Source: Gammaproteobacteria bacterium
GTDB taxonomy: Bacteria; Pseudomonadota; Gammaproteobacteria; Steroidobacterales; XN24
NCBI GenBank assembly: GCA_020341735.1
Contig: CP070833.1
Location: 2,095,039 to 2,159,038 of the forward strand
Length of the DNA: 64,000 nt
Direction of reading: 5' to 3'
Shown here: one piece after another, positions 9,065 to 18,732 of the stretch
Layout of the letters: the number at the start of each line of letters is the position of its first letter
Numbering within the stretch: the first letter of the stretch is position 1
The notes under the pieces: model-generated
What the model was told of the DNA's origin: nothing
What the model saw: only the letters and a program-made list of their open reading frames with translations
The model's database searches: none
Translations under genes and position numbers: made by a program

Positions 9065-9070
9065 GACCCC

Positions 9071-9568
9071 TCAATCCCCATCACGCAGCAGTGACATCTG
9101 CTCGCGGCTGTCGGCGGCGGACTCCTGCAGTCGCTCTACCTCTTCGCGGAATTCGACCACGTCCTGGAACCTTCTGTATACGGACGCGAAGCGTACATAC
9201 GCAACTTCGTCGAGCTCTCGCAGTTCATCCATTACCAGATCGCCGACAAACCGGGCCGGTATTTCCCGCTCGCCCGTGGTGCGCAGGCGGTGAACGATCC
9301 GCGCCAGCGCTGCCTCGATCTGTTCGGCGCTCACTGGGCGCTTCTCTAATGCTCGGGTAATCCCTGCCCGCAGTTTTTCTTCGTCGAAGGGTTCGCGGCG
9401 ATCGTCGCTCTTTATCAGGCGCGGCATGACGAGCTCAGCGGATTCGAATGTCGTGAATCTTTCGCTGCAGTCCAGGCACTCACGTCGTCTGCGCACCTGG
9501 CGGCCCTCTCCTGCCAGCCGGGAGTCTATTACCTTGGTTTCAGGATGGCCGCAGAATGGACAGTACAC
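9071..9568 (-). CDS. nrdR: Transcriptional repressor NrdR
   Basis: NrdR represses ribonucleotide reductase genes in response to ATP/dATP. The 165-residue protein has the N-terminal zinc ribbon [17 protein letters not shown] with [12 protein letters not shown], and the ATP-cone domain with [17 protein letters not shown] and [16 protein letters not shown]. The start is a GTG at 9568 without an obvious ribosome site, so coupling to glyA (18 bp upstream) is plausible. No ribonucleotide reductase gene lies in the window. The glyA-nrdR-ribD order is common in gammaproteobacteria. Confidence 0.96.
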   Translation of the reverse strand: MYCPFCGHPETKVIDSRLAGEGRQVRRRRECLDCSERFTTFESAELVMPRLIKSDDRREPFDEEKLRAGITRALEKRPVSAEQIEAALARIVHRLRTTGEREIPARFVGDLVMDELRELDEVAYVRFASVYRRFQDVVEFREEVERLQESAADSREQMSLLRDGD

Positions 9569-9586
9569 GGCTTCAGTCCGGTCGTA

Positions 9587-10843
9587 TCAGCCGGGATAGA
9601 CCGGAAACCGGCCGCAAAGGTCCAATACCTGGCCCCGGACGCGTTCGATACACGCCTCGTTCTCGACGTCATCGAGCACATCCGCGATCCAGCCTGCAAG
9701 CATGTGGCACTCTTCTTCCCCGAACCCCCGAGTCGTGATCGCGGGAGTGCCCATCCTGAGTCCGCTGGTGACGAACGGCGAGCGCGGATCATTGGGTACC
9801 GCATTCTTGTTCACGGTTATGTAGGCGCGGCCGAGAGCCGCATCGGCGTCCTTTCCCGTAATGTCCTTGTCGATCAGATCGACGAGGAACAGATGGTTGT
9901 CGGTCCCGCCGGATACGATCTTGTAGCCCCGACCCATCAATGTATCGGCCATCATCCGCGCATTGGCGACCACCTGCTCCTGATATGACTTGAACCCGGG
10001 CTCGAGTGCCTCTTTGAACGCCACGGCCTTGGCCGCAATGACGTGCATCAGTGGACCGCCCTGGGTACCGGGGAAGACAAGGGAATTGAACTTGCGCGTC
10101 AGTTCGTCGTTCTCGCGGGCGAGGATGAGGCCGCCTCGCGGACCTCGGAGCGTCTTGTGTGTGGTCGTCGTCACGACATCGGCGAACGGCACCGGATTCG
10201 GATAGACTCCGGCCGCAATCAATCCCGCAACGTGGGCGATATCGGCCATCAGGTAAGCGCCGACGCTATCGGAGATGGCTCGGAAGCGCTCCCAGTCCAC
10301 GACCCGTGAGTATGCTGAGAAGCCAGCGATAATAAGACGCGGTTTGTGCTCTCTGGCCAGAGACTCGACCTGGTCATAATCGATCTCTTCGCCAGTCTCG
10401 GTAAGGCCATACTGATGAGCCTGATAGAAGCGGCCCGAGAAATTCGGCTTGGCCCCGTGGGTAAGGTGCCCTCCATGCGCCAGGCTCATGCCGAGAATGC
10501 TGTCACCAGGCTTGAGCAGGGCGGCAAAGACGGCCACATTGGCTTGACTTCCCGAGTGAGGCTGGACATTGGCATAGTCGGCCCCGAAGAGCTGTTTGGC
10601 GCGGGAGATGGCCAGGTCTTCGGCAATATCGACATTCTCGCAACCGCCGTAGTATCGCCGGTGGGGATAGCCCTCCGCATACTTGTTGGTCAACACGGAC
10701 CCCTGGGCCTCCAGGACACGCGGACTCGCATAATTCTCGGAAGCAATGAGTTCGACGTGCTCTTCCTGACGGCGTCGCTCCGCCCGCATGGCATCGGCCA
10801 ACTCGTCGTCGTATCCGGCGATGGACATATCGGGGCTGAACAT
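9587..10843 (-). CDS. glyA: Serine hydroxymethyltransferase
   Basis: This PLP enzyme interconverts serine and glycine and loads tetrahydrofolate with a one-carbon unit. The product is 418 residues from ATG 10843 (GGAGAG 7 bp upstream); a GTG 18 bp further up is less likely. The family motifs are [58 protein letters not shown] and the PLP-lysine segment [14 protein letters not shown]. It starts the nrdR-rib chain or is co-transcribed with the deacetylase-like gene 72 bp upstream. Confidence 0.97.
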   Translation of the reverse strand: MFSPDMSIAGYDDELADAMRAERRRQEEHVELIASENYASPRVLEAQGSVLTNKYAEGYPHRRYYGGCENVDIAEDLAISRAKQLFGADYANVQPHSGSQANVAVFAALLKPGDSILGMSLAHGGHLTHGAKPNFSGRFYQAHQYGLTETGEEIDYDQVESLAREHKPRLIIAGFSAYSRVVDWERFRAISDSVGAYLMADIAHVAGLIAAGVYPNPVPFADVVTTTTHKTLRGPRGGLILARENDELTRKFNSLVFPGTQGGPLMHVIAAKAVAFKEALEPGFKSYQEQVVANARMMADTLMGRGYKIVSGGTDNHLFLVDLIDKDITGKDADAALGRAYITVNKNAVPNDPRSPFVTSGLRMGTPAITTRGFGEEECHMLAGWIADVLDDVENEACIERVRGQVLDLCGRFPVYPG

Positions 10844-10915
10844 GAACAGGCTCTCCGGCACAGTTGAAACAGGCGCGCATTGTACCGCAGCGAAGCGCTA
10901 TGCGGTCCGGCCGGA

Positions 10916-11881
10916 TCAGGTGTTTTCGACCATTTCCTGCACCACCCTCGACCATCCCACGGCGATGTTTCGGCGGTTGTATCCACCTCCACCCAGAGCG
11001 ACCAGCCGGCCGTCGGCGAAACGATCCGCAATCTCGCACAGGCTGGCCGCCGCAGTCCCGTGCGCGTCCTCGGAGAACTGCAGGTGCGTGATCGGGTCTC
11101 CGGCGATGCTGTCAGCTCCACACTGCAGGATGATGAATTCGGGGCGCGCGTCAGTCAGATAGGTCTCGACCTCACTCCAGGCTGCACGGAATTCCTCGTC
11201 ACCGGACCCGGGCAACAAGGGGATGTTCAGCTTAGTTCCGACCGCATCACCGTCCCCGGTCTCGTCCCGGTGCCCCGTGCCCGGGAACAGGAAGCGACCG
11301 TCTTCATGGATGTCCGCAACAAGCACGTCGGGATCGTCTGCAAAACCGTAGAACACCCCGTCTCCGTGATGTGCATCGATATCTACGTAGGCAATCCGGC
11401 GGATTCCGTGCCGCTTCCGGAGTGCCTCGATGAGTACGGCGCAGTCATTGAAGACACAGAATCCGGACGTCCGGACGCGGGCCGCATGATGCAGGCCGGC
11501 TATCGGTACGAACGCCCGCCGGCACTGACCGCGCATGACCATTTCTCCGGCGCGGAGAGTTGTTCCGACCACAGACCTCGCGGCATCGAAAATACCCGGG
11601 AATGCGGGCGTGTCGCCGAAATCCAGAAACCCTTCACCCGCCATGGACATCTGCTCGACGAATTCCACGTGGTGGGGCGAGTGGAATAGCTCGACGTCTG
11701 CCCGGGTTGCATCCTCCGGGCCCTCCAGGGTCACTTTTCCGGGTAGACCGCGCTCGTCCAGACCGCGCAGGAACACAGCCTGGCGATCGGGGCCGAAAGG
11801 ATGCCCTTCTCCGAACCCATACCGGGCGATCGCATCCCCGGCCAGAACGGTGACGGGTGGGTTTTTGCCTTGATGACTCAT
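10916..11881 (-). CDS. Histone deacetylase-fold (AcuC/acetylpolyamine amidohydrolase-type) zinc hydrolase
   Basis: This 321-residue member of the bacterial class II HDAC-like family would remove an acyl group from an amine such as acetyl-lysine or an acetylpolyamine. The catalytic pieces are present: the His pair in AGLHHAAR, GFCVFNDCAVLIEAL, the zinc ligands in YVDIDAHHGDGV, HEDGRFLFPGTG, LQCGADSIAGDP and GGGGYN. It starts with ATG 11881 and reads toward glyA, and is divergent from ettA. No neighbour indicates its substrate. AcuC naming would need an acs gene nearby, which is absent. Confidence 0.88.
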   Translation of the reverse strand: MSHQGKNPPVTVLAGDAIARYGFGEGHPFGPDRQAVFLRGLDERGLPGKVTLEGPEDATRADVELFHSPHHVEFVEQMSMAGEGFLDFGDTPAFPGIFDAARSVVGTTLRAGEMVMRGQCRRAFVPIAGLHHAARVRTSGFCVFNDCAVLIEALRKRHGIRRIAYVDIDAHHGDGVFYGFADDPDVLVADIHEDGRFLFPGTGHRDETGDGDAVGTKLNIPLLPGSGDEEFRAAWSEVETYLTDARPEFIILQCGADSIAGDPITHLQFSEDAHGTAAASLCEIADRFADGRLVALGGGGYNRRNIAVGWSRVVQEMVENT

Positions 11882-11992
11882 CGTGGCTGGAATCTATCAT
11901 AGTGGCACTGACTGGGGTCGGCTATGGTGCTGCAGGCGCGCTTGCCGGATAATCTGCGGCCCCTCACGCACCCACAGGTTCGCAGCCAGGAA

Positions 11993-13660
11993 ATGGCCCA
12001 GTTCATCTACACCATGAATCGTGTCGCCAAGATCGTGCCGCCGAAGCGGCAGATCATCCGCGACATATCACTGTCCTTCTTTCCGGGAGCCAAAATCGGC
12101 GTGCTGGGCCTGAACGGGGCCGGCAAGTCGACCCTGTTGCGGATCATGGCGGGGATCGACACGGAGATCGAAGGCGAAGCACGTGCGCAACCAGGCATCA
12201 AGATCGGCTATCTGTCCCAGGAGCCGAAACTGGATCCCGCGAAAGACGTGCGCGGCAATGTGGAAGAAGGCGTCGCTGAAGTCAGGACCGCCCAGGCGCG
12301 GCTGGAAGAGGTCTATGCGGCCTATGCCGAACCGGACGCAGACTTTGACAAGCTCGCCGAGGAGCAGGCTCGTCTGGAAAACATCATCCAGGCATCCGAC
12401 GGCCACAGCCTGGATCGTACCCTCGAGATGGCGGCGGACGCTCTGCGCCTGCCGCCGTGGGATGCGGCCGTCGACCAGCTATCTGGAGGCGAGAGACGTC
12501 GGGTCGCATTGTGCCGACTGATCTTGTCCCGGCCGGACATGCTGCTGCTTGACGAGCCCACCAATCACCTGGATGCGGAATCGGTGGCCTGGCTTGAGCA
12601 CTTCCTGGACGACTACCCGGGCACCGTCATCGCCGTAACTCACGATCGCTACTTCCTGGACAACGTAGCCGGCTGGATACTCGAACTGGATCGGGGATTC
12701 GGCATTCCCTGGGAAGGCAATTACACATCCTGGCTGGAGCAGAAAGAACAGCGACTCGAGATGGAGGAAAAGCAGGAAGCAGCCCGGGTCAAGACGATGA
12801 AACGCGAGCTCGAGTGGGTCCGCTCGAATCCGAAGGGGCGCCACGCCAAGGCCAAGGCCCGCCTGCAGCGATTCGAGGAACTCTCATCCCGCGATTACCA
12901 GAAGCGCAACGAGACGAACGAAATCTATATTCCGCCGGGACCGCGCCTGGGCGATCTGGTGGTAGAGGCGAACGGTCTGCGCAAGTCTTTTGGCGACAAG
13001 ATTCTGTTCGACGATCTGTCATTCACCCTGCCACCAGGGGGGATCGTAGGCGTCATCGGTCCCAATGGCGCGGGCAAGACGACGCTCTTCCGTATCATTG
13101 CGGGTCAGGAAAATCCTGATGATGGCGCTGTCCGGTTGGGTGAGACTGTCCAGCTGGCCTACGTGGACCAGAGCCGCGACTCTCTGGATGGCACGAAAAC
13201 GGTGTGGGAGGAAATCTCCAACGGTCAGGACATGATCCGCGTCGGCAATTACGAGACACCTTCGCGCGCCTACGTCGGTCGCTTTAATTTCAAGGGCACG
13301 ACGCAACAACAGCGGGTGGGCGATCTCTCCGGCGGCGAGAGAAACAGGGTTCATCTGGCGAAGCTGCTGAGGTCTGGTGGCAATTTGCTGCTGCTGGACG
13401 AACCGACGAATGACCTGGACGTCGAGACGCTCCGGGCACTCGAGGAAGCTTTGCTGAATTTTCCCGGGTGCGCGGTCGTGATCTCGCACGATCGCTGGTT
13501 TCTCGATCGTATCGCAACCCATATCCTCGCCTTCGAGGGCGATAGCGAGGTCGTGTGGTTCGAGGGAAATTATGCTGACTACGAGCAAGACCTGAAGCGG
13601 CGCAAGGGAGATGACGCCCTCCAGCCGCATAGAATCCGGTATCGGCGCCTCAAGGGCTGA
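11993..13660 (+). CDS. ettA: Energy-dependent translational throttle protein EttA (ABC-F)
   Basis: This ribosome-associated ABC-F ATPase gates the first elongation step according to energy state. From ATG 11993 it is 555 residues, the length of E. coli EttA; the longer open frame to 11924 adds an unconserved leader. It contains two nucleotide-binding domains: first Walker [10 protein letters not shown], signature LSGGERRR, Walker [12 protein letters not shown]; second [17 protein letters not shown] and [11 protein letters not shown]. The linker between them carries the charged arm expected for ABC-F proteins. It ends directly against the convergent fpr gene with no spacer. Confidence 0.96.
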   Translation: MAQFIYTMNRVAKIVPPKRQIIRDISLSFFPGAKIGVLGLNGAGKSTLLRIMAGIDTEIEGEARAQPGIKIGYLSQEPKLDPAKDVRGNVEEGVAEVRTAQARLEEVYAAYAEPDADFDKLAEEQARLENIIQASDGHSLDRTLEMAADALRLPPWDAAVDQLSGGERRRVALCRLILSRPDMLLLDEPTNHLDAESVAWLEHFLDDYPGTVIAVTHDRYFLDNVAGWILELDRGFGIPWEGNYTSWLEQKEQRLEMEEKQEAARVKTMKRELEWVRSNPKGRHAKAKARLQRFEELSSRDYQKRNETNEIYIPPGPRLGDLVVEANGLRKSFGDKILFDDLSFTLPPGGIVGVIGPNGAGKTTLFRIIAGQENPDDGAVRLGETVQLAYVDQSRDSLDGTKTVWEEISNGQDMIRVGNYETPSRAYVGRFNFKGTTQQQRVGDLSGGERNRVHLAKLLRSGGNLLLLDEPTNDLDVETLRALEEALLNFPGCAVVISHDRWFLDRIATHILAFEGDSEVVWFEGNYADYEQDLKRRKGDDALQPHRIRYRRLKG

Positions 13661-14398
13661 TCAGGTGCGGGCCGAGAGGTACTTCTCCCTACGGATCGAC
13701 TTGATGCCCAACCCGGCTTCTTTCAGCAGAGCGGCAGCTTCGTCGACCATGCCGGGGTTACCGCACAGGTAGGCGATATCGGTTTCTGAATCGACGCCGA
13801 GGTCCGCCAGTCTCGCCTGCACGTATCCTTTGACTTCCCATGCGGAAGACGACTCTGGTGGTCGTCGACTGTAGCAGGCGTGGAAATTGAAATTCTCGAA
13901 TTCTTCCGCGACCTCACGAAATTCAGTGCCGTAGAGCAATTCGTCGGGACCGCGCACGCCGAGCAGGAGATCGACCCGATAGTCACCGCTCTCCAGCAAG
14001 TCCCGTAGTCTCGGCAACATTGATCGGTATGGAGTCACTCCGGTACCGGTCGCTACCAGCAGGTAACGACAACCGGGATCATCACGCAGCACGAAGCGAC
14101 CGTACGGGCCACTCGCCTCCACCATGTCGCCAGGCTCGAGGCTCAGTAACTTACCGGTCGCGAAACCGCCTTCAACAGGGGCCATGGCGATTTCGACAAT
14201 CTCCGACTCCCCAGGCGGATTGGCCACGCTGTAGCTACGATGAGTGCGTTTGCCGTCTCGTTCCCAGTGAAGATTGATGAACTGGCCAGCAATGTACTGA
14301 AACGGTTCCTGATCGGCACGACGAAATGCGAAGTGCCGCACCGTAGGAGTGATTTCAGAGATCCATTCCAGGACCAGGGGAAAGGTGTTCCAGGTCAT
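13661..14398 (-). CDS. fpr: Ferredoxin/flavodoxin-NADP+ reductase
   Basis: This FAD flavoprotein exchanges electrons between NADPH and ferredoxin or flavodoxin. The 245-residue product matches Fpr: FAD site HRSYSVANPP (about 73-82), the phosphate-binding turn in MAPVEGGFATGKLL, GPYGRFVL, the NADP-binding GTGVTPYRSML and LCGNPGMVDEAAALL, ending with the C-terminal KYL segment. Its stop abuts the ettA stop tail to tail. The start is ATG 14398. A 115 bp divergent gap separates it from the exported methyltransferase-like gene. Confidence 0.92.
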   Translation of the reverse strand: MTWNTFPLVLEWISEITPTVRHFAFRRADQEPFQYIAGQFINLHWERDGKRTHRSYSVANPPGESEIVEIAMAPVEGGFATGKLLSLEPGDMVEASGPYGRFVLRDDPGCRYLLVATGTGVTPYRSMLPRLRDLLESGDYRVDLLLGVRGPDELLYGTEFREVAEEFENFNFHACYSRRPPESSSAWEVKGYVQARLADLGVDSETDIAYLCGNPGMVDEAAALLKEAGLGIKSIRREKYLSART

Positions 14399-14513
14399 AG
14401 TTCGATTTCCGCGTGCAGGAGGCCTTGTATCACAGCGTTTCGGACCGTAACAGTTTCCGGAGTCAGACCGGCATTGCTAGACTGCACACCACGATCTACA
14501 CCGGAGCCTTACG

Positions 14514-15350
14514 ATGCTTGCCAAATTCCTGATCCTAGTCTCGACTGCCTCAGTAATTCCAGGCGCTCTGACTGCCGCTTCGGCTACCGAAAACAAATCA
14601 TCCGCGCCTGCCCTGGAAGCGGCTCTGGCGGCGCCGAACCGTTCTGACGAGAACCGCAGACGGGATGTCTTTCGGCATCCGGGAGAGACCCTGGAATTCT
14701 TCGGTTTCCGGCCGGACATGACCGTCATCGAGCTTTGGGCTGGAGGCGGATGGTACACGGAAATCCTGGCCCCCGCGCTGCGGGACAGCGGTCGATTGAT
14801 CGTGACCACTTACGGCGAGACGGACGATCCTGAAGCCTACCGCAGCAGATCTCACCGCATGCTGGCCGAGAATCTGGCTAAAGCTCCTGAAGTCTATGAC
14901 CAGGTCGAGGTGCTGACATTCTGGCCACCGGAGGCGGATTCTCTCGGTGAGCCCGCCAGCGCAGATTTGTTGGTCACCTTCCGCAATATCCACAGTATGA
15001 CGAGGCGCGGCCAGCAACGAGCGTTCTTCGCCGCAGCCTACGATGTTCTCAAGCCCGGCGGTATTCTGGGCGTGGTCCAGCACCGCGCACCCGAAGGTGT
15101 TGATCCGGTCGACAACGCAGAGACTGGCTACATCCCCCAAAGTTACGTCGTCAGCCTGGCCGAGGACGCCGGATTCCGGCTGGACGGGACAAGCGAGATC
15201 AACGCCAACCCGAAAGATACGAAAGACCATCCTGAAGGTGTGTGGACGCTGCCGCCGCGACTGCGCGGTAAAGATCCGGACAAGTCCCGCTACATCGCCA
15301 TCGGTGAGAGCGACCGAATGACGTTACGGTTCGTCAAGCCAGCCGGCTGA
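14514..15350 (+). CDS. Exported class I SAM methyltransferase-fold protein (COG4798-like)
   Basis: The 278-residue protein begins with a signal peptide (hydrophobic residues 2-20, likely cleavage after TAASA), followed by a methyltransferase-like domain: DVFRHPGETLEFFGFRPDMT, a glycine-rich loop VIELWAGGGWYTEILAPAL, the acidic LLVTFRNIHSM, and FFAAAYDVLKPGGILGVVQH. This resembles the COG4798 predicted methyltransferases. An exported SAM enzyme lacks an obvious cofactor supply, so the true activity is uncertain. The start is ATG 14514 with GGAG 8 bp upstream. The downstream gene is convergent. Confidence 0.82.
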   Translation: MLAKFLILVSTASVIPGALTAASATENKSSAPALEAALAAPNRSDENRRRDVFRHPGETLEFFGFRPDMTVIELWAGGGWYTEILAPALRDSGRLIVTTYGETDDPEAYRSRSHRMLAENLAKAPEVYDQVEVLTFWPPEADSLGEPASADLLVTFRNIHSMTRRGQQRAFFAAAYDVLKPGGILGVVQHRAPEGVDPVDNAETGYIPQSYVVSLAEDAGFRLDGTSEINANPKDTKDHPEGVWTLPPRLRGKDPDKSRYIAIGESDRMTLRFVKPAG

Positions 15351-15387
15351 TGCGCGTTCAGTCGGGACCCGACCTACTGGACCCCGA

Positions 15388-16191
15388 TCAGCTGACTCGG
15401 GCGGCCAGTGTCGTGAACACCCTCTGCAGGGCATGGCGCGCGACCCCAAACCGGGGATGCTCCGGTCCTCCTCCGGGATCGGACTCGTCCATGTAAACAC
15501 GCTGGCACATCTCGATCTGGATGGACTCCACGCCCTCCATCCGGCCGTAGTGATCCGTAATGTAACCGCCCTTGTAGGGGTCGTTAACGCTAACCGAGTA
15601 GCCCTCGACTTCGAAGCCTGTTTGCAGGCAGCTGCACAACCATCGGCCGCAGGTCTCTCCGTCCCGATCGCCGAGATAGATCTCCTGGCTCAATTCGGCG
15701 TGTAGCCGGCTGGCGCCACTTCCGACACTGTGCGCGTCCACCAGGACCACCCGACCATGTTCGGCGATACGGGCCTCCAGCAGGCTGCACAGAGCATCGT
15801 GGTAAGGCGCGTGGAACGCTTCCCGCAGGCCTGGCGTTTCATCCGCCCCCGGCGGATCCGCAAAAATGCTCTCACCCTGGAACGTTTCCAGCGGCACGAG
15901 CCCGGTCTCGAACCGACCCGGATACAGCGGCCGACCATCCGGTGGCCGATTGAGATCTACCACGAAACGACTGTAGACCGCATGGATAATCGTGACGCCC
16001 ATGTGGGGAAGAAAGTCGTAGAGCCGATGCAGATGCCAGTCGGTCATCGGCTGCTCGCGCATCCTGTCTGTCGCCAAACGGACGGAAGTGCTCTCCGGCA
16101 GCAGCGTACCGGTATGGGGAATACTGACAACCAGAGGAATACCGGGGACCTGGGGACTCTGGATCAAATAGGGTTCTGGCGCGACTTTCAC
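15388..16191 (-). CDS. hutG: N-formylglutamate amidohydrolase
   Basis: It hydrolyses N-formyl-L-glutamate to glutamate and formate, the final step of the HutF branch of histidine catabolism. The 267 residues show VVSIPHTGTLLPES, RFVVDLNRPPDG, LVDAHSVGSGASRL and NDPYKGGYITDHYG, typical of the FGase family. It starts at a GTG (16191) that overlaps the hutF stop as GTGA, so the two are translationally coupled. Adjacency to hutF supports the formylglutamate rather than formiminoglutamase activity. Confidence 0.93.
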   Translation of the reverse strand: MKVAPEPYLIQSPQVPGIPLVVSIPHTGTLLPESTSVRLATDRMREQPMTDWHLHRLYDFLPHMGVTIIHAVYSRFVVDLNRPPDGRPLYPGRFETGLVPLETFQGESIFADPPGADETPGLREAFHAPYHDALCSLLEARIAEHGRVVLVDAHSVGSGASRLHAELSQEIYLGDRDGETCGRWLCSCLQTGFEVEGYSVSVNDPYKGGYITDHYGRMEGVESIQIEMCQRVYMDESDPGGGPEHPRFGVARHALQRVFTTLAARVS

Positions 16192-17525
16192 AGCGAATTC
16201 CTCAAGCGGCCCATTACGACGCCGTACTCATCTGTCGTGGCCAGTCCGCGCTCATGCTCTCCATTGTCGACGACACGCCGGCCGCCGACATAGACGGCCG
16301 CGAGATCCTGCGCGCAGCCCGCCGTAATGAGAGCGTCCAGTGCCTGGGCATCCTCCAATGCCGAAAGAACGACGCTATCCTTCCGCAGGACCACGAGGTC
16401 GGCAAAGGCACCGGGCTCCAGCCTGCCTACCGGCTGCCCCAAAGCATGCTCACCACCACGACATGCGAGCTCCCACAGCGGCCGACCGAGACCGGTTTCG
16501 TCCGCCAGACATGCGCGACGGTGCAACCGCAGGCGTTGACCGTACTCCAGCAGACGGAGTTCCTCGATCGCATCGATCCGCACATTGCTGTCAGATCCGA
16601 TGGCGATCCTGCCACCAGCCTCGCGGAAGGCCGCCGCATGGAACAGTCCGTCTCCCAGATAGGCCTCGGTCAGCGGGCAAAGGACAGCCGTCACGCCGGC
16701 CCGATTCATCTCCTCGGTCTCCACTTCGGTCGCATGGGTCGCGTGGACCAGGCTCCAATGATGGTCTAGTGAGACATGCTCGGCCAGCAGCTCGATAGGA
16801 GTCTTGCCGTAAAACTCCAGACACTCCTCTACCTCGATGAGCTGTTCGGACACATGGATATGTCGCGGAAATACATCGCCGAGAATCTCTCTGGCGCCGG
16901 ATTCCACATCGGCGATCGCAGCGGGCTCGACGGCCCGGACCGAGTGCGGCGCGATGCCCAGCGGCACACCCGAAAGTCTATCCAACAGGTCCAGGAAATC
17001 GTCGATGCGTTGATGCACGAACCGCCGCTGCCTCGATGCCGGGACTGCGTCGAAACCACCCCGCTGGTACAGGACCGGCAGGAGGGTCAGTCTGATGCCC
17101 GCCAGGCGGGCGCCCTCGATGACAGCTTGCGCCATCTCCGTGCCCGCACTGCCGTCGGGCAAATGATGTAGATAGTGGAATTCCGCGACGCTGGTGAAGC
17201 CACCCCGCAACATGTCCGAGAACGCTCGAGTCGCAATCACTTGCAGGTCTTCAGGCCCGATACGGGTCGCCAGCTGGTACATCGCTTCCCGCCAGCTCCA
17301 GAATGAATCCTCACCGGCCGCAGATTCCCCAAGGCCGACCATCGCACGCTGGAAACAGTGGCTGTGGGCATCAGGCATCCCCGGCAGGGCAAGCCAGCCG
17401 TCGAATGCATCGCCGGCCTCGTCCTCGATGGAGTCGATCCTGCCAATGTCATCGATCACGAGTCGCTTCTGGCGCTCGAAGCCTTCCGGAGTGAGAATAT
17501 GTTGAAAACGCAGGACTGTATTCAC
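16188..17525 (-). CDS. hutF: Formimidoylglutamate deiminase
   Basis: This amidohydrolase converts N-formimino-L-glutamate to N-formylglutamate and ammonia. At 445 residues it matches the family: LALPGMPDAHSHCFQRAM with the HxH metal ligands, GFTSVAEFHYLHH, SVRAVEPAAI, RHIHVSEQLIEVEECL, LVHATH and IAIGSDSNVRIDAIEELR. Start GTG 17525, only 28 bp from the divergent hutI start, so the two transcripts must share a compact or overlapping promoter area. Together with hutG it defines the five-step histidine route that yields formate. Confidence 0.94.
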   Translation of the reverse strand: MNTVLRFQHILTPEGFERQKRLVIDDIGRIDSIEDEAGDAFDGWLALPGMPDAHSHCFQRAMVGLGESAAGEDSFWSWREAMYQLATRIGPEDLQVIATRAFSDMLRGGFTSVAEFHYLHHLPDGSAGTEMAQAVIEGARLAGIRLTLLPVLYQRGGFDAVPASRQRRFVHQRIDDFLDLLDRLSGVPLGIAPHSVRAVEPAAIADVESGAREILGDVFPRHIHVSEQLIEVEECLEFYGKTPIELLAEHVSLDHHWSLVHATHATEVETEEMNRAGVTAVLCPLTEAYLGDGLFHAAAFREAGGRIAIGSDSNVRIDAIEELRLLEYGQRLRLHRRACLADETGLGRPLWELACRGGEHALGQPVGRLEPGAFADLVVLRKDSVVLSALEDAQALDALITAGCAQDLAAVYVGGRRVVDNGEHERGLATTDEYGVVMGRLRNSL

Positions 17526-17553
17526 ACTTTCGCGACCTCGAGTTCATATCGCC

Positions 17554-18732
17554 TTGCACGACGTCATATACGAAAACTTGCGGCTGTACCCAATGGTAGC
17601 CGACACGGAGTGGAGCGGTGAGAGCTGTTTCGCCGTCAGTGACGGCCGCTTCTCGGCCATAGGAGAAGATGTCGCTGCCGCCCATCGGGTCGACCTCGGC
17701 GGCGCAACTGTCTTGCCCGGGCTCGTCGACTGCCACACGCACCTGGTCTACGCCGGGGACCGCTGCAGTGAACACGTGTTGAGGCTGGGCGGGGCCAACT
17801 ACGAGGAGATCGCACGGGCCGGCGGCGGTATTTTGTCCACCGTAGAAGCCGTTCGCGCGGCCGCCGAATCCGACCTTGTGGATGCTGCCCTGCCCCGAGC
17901 GCATGCGCTCATGCGCGAAGGCGTTACCCTTCTCGAGATCAAGAGCGGTTACGGTCTTGACCTCGAAAATGAGCTCAAGCTGCTCAAGGCGATCCGCCGA
18001 CTGGGTGAGCAGCTGCCCATCAGAGTCCGCGCTACGTTCCTTGGAGCGCATGCGGTGCCGCGAGGGCGGGATCGTAGCGGCTACGTGAGGGAAGTCATCG
18101 ACCAGATGCTGCCGGTCGTGGCGGCTGAGAGGCTGGCGGATGCAGTCGACATCTTTGTGGAGACCATCGGTTTTGACCTTACCGATCTCAGAGATCTCGC
18201 AGAGGCCGCTGAAAAATACGGCCTGCCCTTGCGCGTTCATGCCGAACAGCTGTCTGCCATGGGCGCATCGGGGATGGCCGCCAGACTTGGCGCGACCTCG
18301 TGCGATCACCTTGAATTCGCGCAACCAGACGACGTCGCGGCAATGGCCACACATGGCTCCGTGGCTGTGCTGCTCCCCGGTGCCTTTTATTTCCTGAGAG
18401 AGAAGCAGCGTCCACCGGTTGAAGCCTTTCGCAAGGCAGGCGTCCGCATGGCTGTTGCAAGCGACATGAACCCGGGTTCTTCGCCGATTGCAAGCCTGTT
18501 GATCTGCATGCATATGGCCTGCACGCTATTTGGGCTCAAGGCTTCCGAGGCGTTAACAGCAGTTACCCGCCACGGGGCGGCGGCGATGGGAATGGAGAGG
18601 AAAGCAGGTAGCATCGACGTCGGTCGGCCGGCAGATTTTACGGTCTGGAACCTGCCCTCGCCCGAGCACCTCATTTATCAACTGGGAGGCGTGTCTCCGA
18701 CTGCAGTGTACGCCGGGGGAAACAGGTTGTGA
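17554..18732 (+). CDS. hutI: Imidazolonepropionase
   Basis: It hydrolyses 4-imidazolone-5-propionate to N-formiminoglutamate. The 392-residue amidohydrolase has VLPGLVDCHTHLVYAGDR with zinc ligands, GGGILSTVEAVR, EIKSGYGLDLENELK, FLGAHAVPR, HAEQLS and ASDMNPGSSP. The most likely start is a TTG at 17554, because residues LHDVIYENLRLYPM form the normal N-terminal strand and the first in-frame ATG would remove it. Its stop overlaps the hutH GTG start. Confidence 0.95.
   Translation: MHDVIYENLRLYPMVADTEWSGESCFAVSDGRFSAIGEDVAAAHRVDLGGATVLPGLVDCHTHLVYAGDRCSEHVLRLGGANYEEIARAGGGILSTVEAVRAAAESDLVDAALPRAHALMREGVTLLEIKSGYGLDLENELKLLKAIRRLGEQLPIRVRATFLGAHAVPRGRDRSGYVREVIDQMLPVVAAERLADAVDIFVETIGFDLTDLRDLAEAAEKYGLPLRVHAEQLSAMGASGMAARLGATSCDHLEFAQPDDVAAMATHGSVAVLLPGAFYFLREKQRPPVEAFRKAGVRMAVASDMNPGSSPIASLLICMHMACTLFGLKASEALTAVTRHGAAAMGMERKAGSIDVGRPADFTVWNLPSPEHLIYQLGGVSPTAVYAGGNRL

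Noticed and set aside
17449..18513. A 354-codon minus-strand frame opposite hutI
   Set aside because: HutI motifs are unambiguous on the + strand and the minus frame has low-complexity, unconserved sequence.
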